Assembly (NCBI GenBank): GCA_025350775.1
Contig: JANXXF010000168.1
Location: 1-10,742, forward strand
DNA: 10,742 nucleotides
Direction: 5' to 3'
From: Actinomycetes bacterium
Lineage (GTDB): Bacteria > Actinomycetota > Thermoleophilia > Gaiellales > Gaiellaceae
Position numbers and translations under genes: made by a program. Below are positions 1 to 8,200 of this stretch, one piece after another; within the stretch, counting starts at the first letter, position 1; each line of letters opens with the position of its first letter. The notes beneath the pieces are model-generated. The model was not told where the DNA came from and made no database searches. It worked only from the letters and a program-made list of their open reading frames with translations.

Positions 1-528
1 CGGGTGAAGAACAACCTGCAGACCGTGGCATCGCTGCTGCGCATCCAGTCGCGCGCGACCGACGTCGACCCGCGGCGTGCGCTCGGCGACTCGGTCAACC
101 GGATCCTGGCGATTGCGGCGGTACATGAGGTGCTCACCGAGCGCCATGACGATGTCGTCGACCTCGCCGACCTGATCGAGCGCTTGCGCGCGACGATCGT
201 GCAGGGGGTCGGCGCGGGGAAGACGGTCGAGACGCGACTCGAGCAGGTCTCGCTGGCCGGCCATACTGCGACGGCGCTCGCGCTCGTCGTCAGCGAGCTG
301 CTGCAGAACGCGCTAGAGCATGGTGGCAGCGAGGTCGTGGTCGAGCTCGCGCGGCGGGGTGATGCGATCGTGCTCGCCGTCTCCGACGACGGGCCCGGCA
401 TGGATGGCGACCGGGCGGGCACCGGGCTTTCGATCGTGAGGGCGCTCGTCCGCGACGAGCTGCGTGGCGACCTCGTCTTCGTCAGCGACCGGGGGCTGCG
501 TGCCGAAGTCACGTTTCCTGCGGGGTGA
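1..528 (+). CDS. pdtaS: PdtaS-like sensor histidine kinase, C-terminal part (5' truncated)
   Basis: This is the C-terminal 175 codons of a sensor kinase whose start lies off the left edge. The first visible residues, RVKNNLQTVASLL, are the end of the HisKA_2 phosphoacceptor motif (H-R-V-K-N-N-L-Q), so the phosphorylated His should be the codon just before the window. The GTG at 4 is therefore an internal Val, not a start. The HATPase_c domain follows: N-box SELLQNALEH (Asn at 307-309), G1 box DDGPGM and G2 box GTGLSIV, ending at TGA 526-528. HisKA_2 kinases of this type (PdtaS in mycobacteria, about 500 aa with GAF and PAS sensor domains) are usually cytosolic and phosphorylate an ANTAR regulator. 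Such a regulator lies 114 bp downstream, which supports a cognate pair. The sensor domains cannot be seen, so the signal is unknown. The gene symbol is by family resemblance. Confidence 0.9.
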   Translation, partial: RVKNNLQTVASLLRIQSRATDVDPRRALGDSVNRILAIAAVHEVLTERHDDVVDLADLIERLRATIVQGVGAGKTVETRLEQVSLAGHTATALALVVSELLQNALEHGGSEVVVELARRGDAIVLAVSDDGPGMDGDRAGTGLSIVRALVRDELRGDLVFVSDRGLRAEVTFPAG

Positions 529-624
529 CGAGCCGCGTGCGGGGTCGCGGCGTGAGGGTCGCTGCGCTGCTCACCGTGACGGGATCGTCGTCTTCGCCGC
601 CTCCGCCGCCTAAATGTTCTCACA

Positions 625-633
625 TGTTACCAT
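625..633 (+). promoter_or_regulatory. Extended -10 promoter for a leaderless pdtaR transcript
   Basis: The element TGTTACCAT fits an extended -10 (TGn followed by TAnnnT, hexamer 628-633). It sits in an AT-rich island (about 611-640) within otherwise very GC-rich DNA. A start site 7-10 nt downstream falls at 640-643, on or next to the ATG at 643. There is no Shine-Dalgarno sequence before that ATG, so the mRNA is probably leaderless, which is common in actinobacteria. No convincing -35 is visible at the usual distance (GCCGCC at 605-610). This is inferred from sequence only. Confidence 0.5.
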
Positions 634-640
634 GCTAACA
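625..640. promoter_or_regulatory. Dyad overlapping the pdtaR -10 (candidate operator)
   Basis: TGTTACCATGCTAACA is an inverted repeat of the form TGTTA-n-CATG-n-TAACA. Seven of eight arm positions match. It covers the whole -10 element and ends 2 bp before the start codon. A further TGTT at 615-618 lies exactly 10 bp (one helical turn) upstream of the TGTT at 625-628. A protein bound here would block the promoter, so an operator is plausible. The binding protein is not identifiable from this window. Confidence 0.4.
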
Positions 641-642
641 CG

Positions 643-1239
643 ATGAGCAATTCGATCGAATCGCCCGGCCCGCTCCGCATCCTCATCGCCGAGGACGAGA
701 CGATCATCCGGCTCGATCTGCGCTCGCTGCTCGAGACCGCCGGCTTCGAGGTCTGCGCGGAGGCGCGCGACGGCCAGGAGGCGGTCGAGCTGGCACGCAG
801 CAGCGCTCCCGATCTCGCCGTGCTCGACGTGAAGATGCCTCGACTCGACGGGATCGAAGCGGCGCGTGCGATCCTCGAGGAGCGCCCGATCCCGATCGTC
901 ATGCTCACCGCGTACGGCCACGATGAGCTCGTCGCGCGCGCGGTTGAGGCCGGCGTGTTCGGCTACCTCGTCAAGCCGTTTCGCGAGGGCGACCTGCTGC
1001 CGGCGATCCGGACGGCACGCGCACGCTTCGCGGAGCTGAGCGCGCTGCGCGAGGAGGTCGACACGCTCCAGGAGGCGCTGGCGGCACGCAAGTCGATCGA
1101 ACGGGCGAAGGGGCTCCTGATGAAGAAGGAAGGTCTCAGCGAGGCAGACGCCTTCGCCAGGCTGCGCAAGGCGAGCCAGCTCTCGGGGCGGCCGCTGAAG
1201 GTCGTCGCCGAGGCGCTGATCGCCACCTTCGACAGCTAG
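643..1239 (+). CDS. pdtaR: PdtaR-like ANTAR response regulator (RNA-binding antiterminator)
   Basis: This 198-aa protein has a receiver domain (about residues 11-125) followed by a coiled-coil linker and an ANTAR RNA-binding domain (about 135-195). Receiver residues are intact: acidic pocket E17-D18, phosphoacceptor D62 in LDVKMP, T89 in MLTAYG and K111 in LVKPF. The ANTAR part shows the typical AKGLLMKKEGLSEADAFARL stretch and a C-terminal helix. Family members are phosphorylated by PdtaS-type kinases, dimerise and bind paired hexaloop RNA hairpins to prevent transcription termination. The upstream gene encodes such a kinase. Start: ATG 643 is the first usable start and no ribosome binding site precedes it, which fits a leaderless mRNA from the promoter at 625-633. 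The separate promoter implies that regulator and kinase can be expressed independently. Length matches the roughly 200 aa usual for the family. The gene converges on the acyl-CoA ligase gene with only 15 bp between stops. Confidence 0.93.
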   Translation: MSNSIESPGPLRILIAEDETIIRLDLRSLLETAGFEVCAEARDGQEAVELARSSAPDLAVLDVKMPRLDGIEAARAILEERPIPIVMLTAYGHDELVARAVEAGVFGYLVKPFREGDLLPAIRTARARFAELSALREEVDTLQEALAARKSIERAKGLLMKKEGLSEADAFARLRKASQLSGRPLKVVAEALIATFDS

Positions 1240-1254
1240 CCGAGCACTGACGCC

Positions 1255-2805
1255 CTACGAGGTCTCCGCCGCAAGGAGGTCGCGTAGCCGCCCCTTTGCG
1301 ACCTTGCCGCTCTCGGTGTGCGGAAGATCGTCGACGACCCGTAGCTCCGCGGGCGCCGCGTGCGGGCCGACGGCTACGCGGCAGCGCCGGCGAATCCCTT
1401 CCTCGTCGACTGAACAGTCTCCATTCATCACCACGAAAGCGATGATGTCATCGTCGCCGTCCGACCGGCGCCGCGCTACCACGGCGCATTCTCCGACCTC
1501 CGGCAGCTCGAGGATCACGGTCTCCAACTCGTAGGCGGAGACGTTCTCGCCCTTGAGGCGCAGCGTGTCGCTCAGCCGCCCGACGAAATGGAGGTAGCCG
1601 TCGTCGTCGAAGAAGCCGAAGTCGCCCGTGTGGAACCAGCCGCTGACCCACGCCCGTGCGGTCGCCGCCGGGTCGTTCCAGTAGCCGTCGGTGACAGAGC
1701 CGGGTCGCGGCGACCACGCGCAGATCTCGCCGCGCTCGCCCGGCCGCGCCGGCAGGCCATCCTCGCCGACAATGCGAAGCTCTGTCCCCGGCAGGGGCCG
1801 TCCGCAGGCGCCTGCGTGCTGCTCGCCGGGGCGCTGGAAGACCGGGACGCCAATCTCCGTCGAGCCGTAGCCCTCGACGAGCTCGACGCCGAACCGCTCC
1901 CGGAACGGTTGGAGCTGGTGCGCGAGCGCCGGCACCGAGAAGGCTCGGCGCGCGCCGTGCGGCACGAACTCCTGTGATGACCGGCTGAGCAGGACCTCGG
2001 GCATGTTGCCGATCAGGTTGAACGCCGTCGCACCCACGGCGGCGACGCGTTGCCAGAAGGTCGAGGCGTGAAAGGCGGAGTCGAAGGCGACGCGGGCGCC
2101 GGTCAGGAGAGCCGGTCCGAAGGACGTGTCCTGCGCGTTCGCGTGTCCGAGCGGCAGGCAGGTGAAGAGCGTGTCCCGCTCGCCGTAGCCCATTGCGCCG
2201 GCGACATCGAGCGAGGCCCAGATGTACCAGAGGTGTGCGACGCGGACGCCCTTGGGCGGTCCAGTCGTGCCGGACGTGAACATGATCGATGCCGCATCGA
2301 GGCCGTGCGCGAGGCACTCCTGTCGCTCATCCGCCGCCAGTAGGCGGCGCTCGAAGACGGGGCAGAGCAGCCCTTCGGCGGCGTCGTCCACCTCGACGAC
2401 CGTGCCTGCGAAGGGCGTCTCCGCCAGCTTGGCGCGGGACTCCGCGTTGACGATCGCGAGGCTCGGCTCGGTCAACTCGATCGCGTGTGCATACGCGCGC
2501 AGGCCCGCACGCGGGACCACGGGCACCATCGTCGCGCCGGCGTGGCCGCTGCCCAACCAGGCGACGACGAACTCGGGCGAGTTGTCCAGGCACACCAGCA
2601 CCCGGCTACCGCGCGCCACCTCGAGCGCGGCGGAGAACCGCCGCACCAGGGAGAGGAGGTCGGCTGCCGTGAGCGGTGGGCGCTCGTCGAAGGAGACGAA
2701 AGGCGTCGCCTCCTCCGCGCGGGCGCGCTGCTCGAGCGCGTGAACGAGCGTTCCGGCGGCGAGTGCCTCGGGATCGTCGAGGCGCGGCGGCTCGTAGCGC
2801 GTCAC
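1255..2805 (-). CDS. AMP-forming acyl-CoA synthetase (ANL superfamily), last gene of the operon
   Basis: This 516-aa enzyme would activate a carboxylic acid with ATP and CoA to an acyl-CoA through an acyl-adenylate, in the cytosol. All core ANL motifs are present: P-loop TSGTTGPPKG (177-186), A5 motif GYGSTE (312-317), HTGD (392-395), the hinge region GRLSDTLRLKGENVSAYELE (409-428), and the C-terminal catalytic Lys in TESGK (K501). Length is normal for the family and the gene is intact. The hinge and GENVS segment resemble medium-chain or carnitine/crotonobetaine-type ligases, but the substrate cannot be read from sequence. The GTG start at 2805 overlaps the DUF35 gene's stop by 4 bp (GTGA) and has no clear Shine-Dalgarno of its own, so translation is probably coupled. 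In context it would activate an acid made by the operon's Hyu enzyme, as the CoA ligase does after acetophenone carboxylation; that role is inferred. Confidence 0.92.
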   Translation of the reverse strand: MTRYEPPRLDDPEALAAGTLVHALEQRARAEEATPFVSFDERPPLTAADLLSLVRRFSAALEVARGSRVLVCLDNSPEFVVAWLGSGHAGATMVPVVPRAGLRAYAHAIELTEPSLAIVNAESRAKLAETPFAGTVVEVDDAAEGLLCPVFERRLLAADERQECLAHGLDAASIMFTSGTTGPPKGVRVAHLWYIWASLDVAGAMGYGERDTLFTCLPLGHANAQDTSFGPALLTGARVAFDSAFHASTFWQRVAAVGATAFNLIGNMPEVLLSRSSQEFVPHGARRAFSVPALAHQLQPFRERFGVELVEGYGSTEIGVPVFQRPGEQHAGACGRPLPGTELRIVGEDGLPARPGERGEICAWSPRPGSVTDGYWNDPAATARAWVSGWFHTGDFGFFDDDGYLHFVGRLSDTLRLKGENVSAYELETVILELPEVGECAVVARRRSDGDDDIIAFVVMNGDCSVDEEGIRRRCRVAVGPHAAPAELRVVDDLPHTESGKVAKGRLRDLLAAETS

Positions 2806-3263
2806 CGCACCGGCCGGTAGCGCAGCCGCTCCATCCCGAAGCCTGAATCCAGGATCGCCAGCTCGACCCGCGTGCCGATCGCGAGGCCGCCGTCCGCCTG
2901 GTCGGGGTCGATCTCTACGAGCGCGCCGAGCGCCGTGTCGGAGCCGTCGAGCCGCGCATAGGCGATGCCGAACGGCGTTGGCGGCGAGCCGGCAAACGGC
3001 ATGCGCACGACCGTGAAGCTGAGCAGCTCGCCCTCGCGCGACTCGAAGTCGAAGAGCTCGGTGTCGCAGAAGCAGCGCTCGCAGAACACACGCGGCGGTA
3101 GCAGCACGCGTCTACAGCCCGCGCAGCGCGCCGCGACGATTGCGCCCCGCTCGACACCGCGTGCAAATGCTTCGCCGGCGCGGCCAAGGGCGTGGCGATG
3201 GCGCAGGTCCCAGTGCTCCTCGAGCGCCAGGTGGCCTCTGACTTCGACGGGCCGAAGTGTCAC
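2802..3263 (-). CDS. DUF35 Zn-ribbon / OB-fold protein, partner of the thiolase-fold protein
   Basis: This 153-aa protein has a rubredoxin-like Zn ribbon with C47-x2-C50-x10-C61-x2-C64, followed by an OB-fold (about residues 70-150) with the typical GELLSFTVVR and PPTPFGIAYARLDG segments. Proteins of this family bind tightly to thiolase-fold enzymes and complete their acyl-CoA binding site. Examples are BbsA with BbsB in benzylsuccinate degradation, PhlB with PhlC, and the ChsH2 DUF35 domain with aldolase Ltp2. The thiolase-fold gene lies directly upstream, overlapping by 4 bp (GTGA, 3260-3263), so a complex is very likely. I chose GTG 3263 because it is preceded by a good Shine-Dalgarno (3268-3275) and because residues further upstream in this frame are low-complexity Arg-rich sequence antisense-like to the thiolase gene. 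The stop overlaps the ligase start. The Zn ligands are complete and nothing suggests decay. Confidence 0.88.
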   Translation of the reverse strand: MTLRPVEVRGHLALEEHWDLRHRHALGRAGEAFARGVERGAIVAARCAGCRRVLLPPRVFCERCFCDTELFDFESREGELLSFTVVRMPFAGSPPTPFGIAYARLDGSDTALGALVEIDPDQADGGLAIGTRVELAILDSGFGMERLRYRPVR

Positions 3264-4435
3264 GGCGCTTCCTTTCCGAAGACGGCGACAGTGTAGAACT
3301 GGGACGAGCCCCCGGAGCTGGTTGCGATCGCGCGCGCGGCGCCGTCGACCTGGTGTGCGCCGGCGGTGCCGCGCAGCTGTTCGACGCACTCGGCGATGCG
3401 CACGAGCCCCGTGGCGCCGATCGGGTTGGCGCACATCGGCCCGCCGGAGGGATTCACCGGCAGCACGCCACCGAGCTCGAGGGCGCCTGTCTCGACGAGC
3501 CGATCCGCCTCACCGCGCTCGCAGAAGCCGACAGCCTCACACGCCTTCATCTCCGCGGATGGGAACGGCGAGTAGATCTCGGCCACGTCGATCTCGTCGA
3601 ACGGCGAGCCGATCCCGGCCTGCCGGTACGCATCGTGGGCGGCCGCGCGCAGGGTCGTTGCGTCGATGTACTCGCTCAGCGAGTCGCCGAGGCGGTCGCC
3701 GATGTACATCGAGTCGGTGCACTCGGCCATGCCGCGCAGCCGGACCGGCGCCGGCGCGCGACCGGCGAGCTCGTCGCCGACGAGGACCAGGGCGCACGCG
3801 CCGTCCGAGCGCGGGCAGCATTCGAGCGCCTTGATCGGCCACGCGATCACCTCCGAGGCGAGCACCTCGGCCACCGTGACCTCCTGGCGGAGCTGCGCAA
3901 ACGGGTTCCGCACGCCGCCCCGTCGATTCTTCGCTGTAACTTCCGCGAAGTGCTCGAGGGTATAGCCGTGCACGTGCATTTGGCGGACGCTCTGGAGCGC
4001 GAGCATGTTGATCGCGTTCAGGCCGATCGGCTGCTCGAAGAGCGGATTCCACATCGTGTTCAGCACCGCCTGCACGTCGCCCGGCTCGCTCGCCTTCTCG
4101 GCCCCGACGACGAGGACGGCGCGGGCCCAGCCGGAGGCGACGAGGGTAGCGCCGGCCTGGAAGAGCGAGCCGCCGGTGGCGCCGCCCGTGTGGATCCGCA
4201 GCATCGGCTTCGCTGCCCCGAGCAGCGGCACGAGCTCGGGGAGGTAAGCGTTGCGCACGCCCTGGAGCAGATCGGGGCCGCAGCCGAAGACGACGGCGTC
4301 GACCTCGTCCCAGGCAAGCCCGCTCTCCCCGACCGCCGGCACAATTGCCTCGAGGCAGAGCTCGCCGAGCGTGACATCCGGCCGACGCGAGGCGTGCACG
4401 GTCTGACCGGCGCCGGTGATGGCGACCCTACGCAT
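3260..4435 (-). CDS. Thiolase-fold protein (SCP2-thiolase/Ltp2-like) lacking the canonical catalytic residues
   Basis: This 391-aa protein shows the two-fold thiolase architecture, starting MRRVAITGAGQT. Where thiolases have the nucleophile (ACASGG) it has GGATGG, so Cys is replaced by G85. The usual HDAF motif is IYSPF (Y288 in place of His). GHPxGATG is ANPIGATG (N337 in place of His). The C-terminal Cys loop reads SSGGSSQFYTV, with no Cys but with Y381. The scaffold is well conserved, so this looks like altered function and not a broken gene. Ltp2-type steroid side-chain aldolases are thiolase-fold proteins that use tyrosines, lack the Cys and need a DUF35 partner, and a DUF35 gene follows here. 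Retro-aldol cleavage or condensation of a CoA ester is therefore a better guess than thiolysis. ATG 4435 is chosen because it gives the family N-terminus; it overlaps the upstream gene by 8 bp. Automated annotation would probably call it acetyl-CoA acetyltransferase. Confidence 0.88.
   Translation of the reverse strand: MRRVAITGAGQTVHASRRPDVTLGELCLEAIVPAVGESGLAWDEVDAVVFGCGPDLLQGVRNAYLPELVPLLGAAKPMLRIHTGGATGGSLFQAGATLVASGWARAVLVVGAEKASEPGDVQAVLNTMWNPLFEQPIGLNAINMLALQSVRQMHVHGYTLEHFAEVTAKNRRGGVRNPFAQLRQEVTVAEVLASEVIAWPIKALECCPRSDGACALVLVGDELAGRAPAPVRLRGMAECTDSMYIGDRLGDSLSEYIDATTLRAAAHDAYRQAGIGSPFDEIDVAEIYSPFPSAEMKACEAVGFCERGEADRLVETGALELGGVLPVNPSGGPMCANPIGATGLVRIAECVEQLRGTAGAHQVDGAARAIATSSGGSSQFYTVAVFGKEAP
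3268..3275 (-). promoter_or_regulatory. Ribosome binding site of the DUF35 gene
   Basis: On the minus strand AAAGGAAG precedes GTG 3263 with 4 nt between its end and the start codon, about 6 nt from the GGA core. It lies inside the end of the thiolase-fold gene. It fixes the DUF35 start at 3263 rather than at an upstream in-frame start, and is the clearest ribosome binding site in the operon. Confidence 0.6.
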
Positions 4436-5270
4436 GGGAGACGGACACGGCCTCGACCTGAAGGAAGGCGGGATCGCCCGTCGTTGCGACGACGAGCCGC
4501 TCGCCGGGGAGCAGTTGCGCGGCGGCGAGGCGGGCGAGGCCGTCGACGAGGCCGTGGTGCGCTGCGCCCACTGGCAGCCGCCGCGCACCGCTGAGCCCGG
4601 CGCCGTCGAAGAACGGCTCCCAGTCACCCGGCGCGACGGAGACCGCCGTGTCAGCCTGAGCGAACGGCGCGCAGCGCTCCGCGAGCTCGCGCCCGAGCCG
4701 TCCGAGCGCCGCCGCAGGCTCGCCGTCGCCCGCGAGCCAGGCATGGTAGTCGGCCTGGCCGAAGCAGAAGCCGTCGAGGGTAAGCCCGTCGCCGCTACCC
4801 GCGCTGCCGGCGCACGCCGCGCGCACGATGCACGCCGCGCTGCCTGCACCCGCCGGTGCGGCCACGAGCCGCTCCCGCACCGCGACCAGCCGGCCGTACC
4901 CCGCGTCGAGCGATACCGCTGCGATGCTCTCGGCGTCCGCATGGGGGAGCCACCAGCCAGCGACGATGACCTGGCGCGCGAGCCCGGCCTGGACGCGCAG
5001 CGAGGCAAGCCCAAGGGCAGTCAGCGATCCGTTTGTCGTCCGGATCTCGTCTTTGAAGTGTGCGCCTGCGGCCGTCGCGTGCAGCATCGTCGTGATCGAT
5101 CGCCCATCGGCGACGTCGTCGGCGGCGATCACAACCGCGTCGATCTGGGAGCGCTCCACCTCGGCCTGCTCGAGCGCCGCGCGCACCGTTGCGAATACGC
5201 GCTCCTCGATCGACTCACCGTCGGCGAGGGCGCGCGTGTCGACCGTCAGTCCGGCGATGGACGTCGTCAT
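4428..5270 (-). CDS. Short thiolase-like protein (probable second subunit, no catalytic Cys)
   Basis: This 280-aa protein resembles the N-terminal half of thiolases. Residues 40-105 (IDAVVIAADD, then RTTNGSLTALGLASLRVQAGLARQ and a hydrophobic strand VIVAGW) follow the core pattern in which a thiolase has CASGLQAL before a helix and a vlvvGG strand. The nucleophile position is Thr/Asn (T79-N80), so no cysteine is available. The C-terminal part (about 160-280) is Ala/Gly-rich and I recognise no motif in it. Length is well below the roughly 390 aa of a full thiolase. Its position between the Hyu gene and the full-length thiolase-fold gene, with overlaps at both ends (ATGA at 5267-5270; 8 bp at 4428-4435), suggests a heteromeric complex with the thiolase-fold and DUF35 proteins. 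The function is unknown; it may be structural. The family call is moderately sure, the subunit role is inferred. Confidence 0.72.
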   Translation of the reverse strand: MTTSIAGLTVDTRALADGESIEERVFATVRAALEQAEVERSQIDAVVIAADDVADGRSITTMLHATAAGAHFKDEIRTTNGSLTALGLASLRVQAGLARQVIVAGWWLPHADAESIAAVSLDAGYGRLVAVRERLVAAPAGAGSAACIVRAACAGSAGSGDGLTLDGFCFGQADYHAWLAGDGEPAAALGRLGRELAERCAPFAQADTAVSVAPGDWEPFFDGAGLSGARRLPVGAAHHGLVDGLARLAAAQLLPGERLVVATTGDPAFLQVEAVSVSHA

Positions 5271-8200
5271 CCGGCAGTGCGCGAGCGTCGCTCACTGATC
5301 GTCGCAGCCTCGTCGACGCTACCATCGCCGTTCAGCACGACGGCGTAGTCCGCGCGCGCCTGGTCGGCCGTCAGGAACTCGTCGATGACGTCGCGCGCCA
5401 CCGCGTCGGGATCGCGCTCGAGCGGGTCGCCGTAGCCGCCGGAGGAGGGCGTCACGATCCGCAGCACGTCGCCGGGAGCGAACTCGACGCCGGTCAAGAG
5501 CGCAGGCAGCGTCTCCGGCAGCGTGCCCTCGTGCTTGCGCGCCATCGTCGCAACGACCCCCGGCTGGCCGCCGTACACGCCGCGCGGCGGATCGAAGTGC
5601 CGGTCGGCCTCGGACGAGACGTAGCCCGGCTCGAGGAAACGCGTCTCGCGGACGATGCCGATCCCGCCGCGCCAGCGGCCGGCCGCCGGCGGCTCGCTGC
5701 GCAGCTCATAGGTCTCGACCCGGAGCGGGTAGCGCATCTCCAGCTCCTCGATCGGGTTGTTGCGCGTGTTCACGAGCAGGGAGTCGACCGAGTCGAGCCC
5801 ATCCTTGCCGAAGCGGCCTCCGTACGACGACTCGTTGATCTCGATGTAGACCCAGTACTGCCCGCGCTCGGCCTGAAAGCCGCTGTAGGCGATCGCGTGG
5901 CAGACGGCTCCGTTGCCGGCGCCCGTACGCTCGGGGAGCGGCTCCGAGAGTGCGAGCACAACGTTGTCGCAGATCCGCTCGCACTTCATGAAGCGACCGG
6001 AGCACGCGCGCGGGAACGACGGGTTGTAGATCGTCCCGAGCGGCGCGATGACTTTGATGGGCCGGAAGATGCCCTCGTTCTGCGGCACGTGGACGGGGTA
6101 GATCGCGTCGTCGAGCAGGATCGTGCGCACGATGTAGTAGGCCGCCACCTGGGTGCCGCCCTCGAACGGGGCGTTGTAGCTCGTCGGGCTCTCCTGCTCG
6201 CTCCCGGTCAGGTCGATCGTGATCTCCGAGCCGGCCACCGTCACGGCGCACTCGAGTCGCAGCGGCTTGCCGCGGTCACGGCCGTTGTCGTCGAGCCAGC
6301 CGGTCGGCGACCGGTAGGTCCCGTCCGGGATCTTCTCGATCTCGCGCCGGAGCATCAGCTCGGAGTAGTCCATCCACTCCTCGGCCGCCTCGAAGACGAT
6401 CTCCCTCCCGTAGCGCTCGAGCAGGGCGAGGAACCGCGCCTTGCCGACACCGCAGGCCGCAATCATCGCTTCGAAGTCGCCGCGGTTCTCGACAGGCACG
6501 CGGGTGTTCTGGAGAATGTGCCGCCAGAGCTCCGTGTTCAGCTTCCCCGCCTCGTAGATCTTGAGGCCGTCGTAGAGCTTGTTCTCGGCCCAGACGTCGA
6601 CGACATCCATATTCAGACCGGGTGCAGCGCCGCCAAGGTCGAGCATGTGGCCGGTCACGGCGGAGAAGGCGATGAGCTCTCCCTCCCAGAAGATCGGCAT
6701 CATGATCGCCGCGTCGGGCGAGTGCGAGGCGCCCTTGTACGGATGGTTGTGCAGGACGACGTCACCCTCCTGAAAGTCGTCCTCCCACGTCTGCCGGACG
6801 CCGCGGATGTACCACGGGAGCGAACCGATGTGCATCGGGCTCGTGTGGCTCTCGCAGATCTCCCGGCCGGTGCGATCGAAGATGCCGGCACCCATGTCCT
6901 CGGACTCGCGGATGATGCCGGAGTACGACATGCGGATCTGCACCGCGGCCATCTCCTGGGCGATTGCGTCGAACGCGCCGCCGAGCACCTGGAAGGTGAC
7001 TGGGTCGCGCTCGCGCAGGCGACGATCACCGGCGGTGGCCTGCGCCGGGCGTGTGGTCGCGGCGGCGACCTCGGCGAGCAGGCTGCCGTAGCGGTCGACC
7101 GTCGCGGTGCAGCCGGGCGGGATCACCGTCGTCGTCTCGAACTGGCGAATCACGGCCGGCCCCTCGATGATCTGGCCGCGCCCGAGCTCGTCGCGCTGGT
7201 AGAAGGGCGTCGCCAGCTCCGTCGCGGTGCCGTCGACACGGAACCAGGCGCGCTGCACTGCCTCCGGCGACGCGGGCTCCGTCCGTTCGAGCTCGGGCCA
7301 ATCAAGCTCACGGACGAGGCCGATCCCGCGTACCCGGACGTTTACGACCTGCACCGGGCGGTCGCTCGCCGAGCGGTAGTACTCGCGCTCGTGTACCTCG
7401 TGGAAGCGCGTCAGCACGGCCTCCAGCCAGGCCTCGTCGACTGTGCCTTCCGGGCACTCGACCCGCAGCTCGTAGCCTTGCCCCTCGTAGCGGCAGTCCG
7501 CGGCCCGCTGCAGGCGCCGCCGCTCTGCCGGGACGCCGTCGCTGTCGAAGCGCGCGTCCGCCTCGGCCTCGAGCCGCGCGTACTCGGCAGCCAGCTCGCT
7601 GACACCGACCGCGCGATCGCCGCGCAGCACGGTCGTGCCGTATTCATAGACGACATCGCTGGCGAGCAGGCCGAGCGCGGCGGTCAGGCCCGGATGCGGC
7701 GGGATCAGCACCAGCGGGATCTCCATGCGGGCGGCAATGTCGCAGCCGAACAGCGGCCCGGCGCCGCCGACGGCGACGAGGCTGAAGTCGCGTGGGTCGA
7801 GCCCCTTGCTCGTGCTGTTCGCAGTGATCGCCGCCACCATGTTCTCGGTCACGATCTCGACGATGCCGAGCGCCGCCTCCTCGATCGACAGTCCGAGCGG
7901 CCGCGCGACGTGCTCCTCGATCGCGGCGGCTGCGAGCGATCGGTCGAGCGGAATCGCGCCGCCGAGCAGGCCGTCCGGGAGCAATTGCCCGAGCACGAGC
8001 TTCGCGTCCGTCACCGTCGGCTCGAGGCCGCCACGCCGGTAGCAGGCCGGGCCGGGGTCGGCGCCGGCACTACGCGGCCCGACGCGGAGGACGCCGCCCT
8101 CGTCGACGAACGCGATGCTGCCACCGCCCGCGCCGATGGTGTCGCAGTCGGCCGTCGGCATCATCGTGTGATAGCCGGCGACGGAGGAGTCGAGAATGTG

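Noticed and set aside
541..590. Terminator between the kinase and regulator genes
   Set aside because: Only a weak GTGAG/CTCAC pairing with a 13-nt loop is seen, and no T-run follows.
1448..2317. 289-codon minus-strand open frame inside the CoA ligase gene in another frame
   Set aside because: Extremely Arg-rich out-of-frame shadow of the ligase; the ligase motifs lie in the longer frame.
3257..4594. 445-codon plus-strand open frame opposite the thiolase-fold gene
   Set aside because: Low-complexity Arg/Ala/Gly-rich translation without motifs; the opposite strand holds the recognisable thiolase-fold protein.
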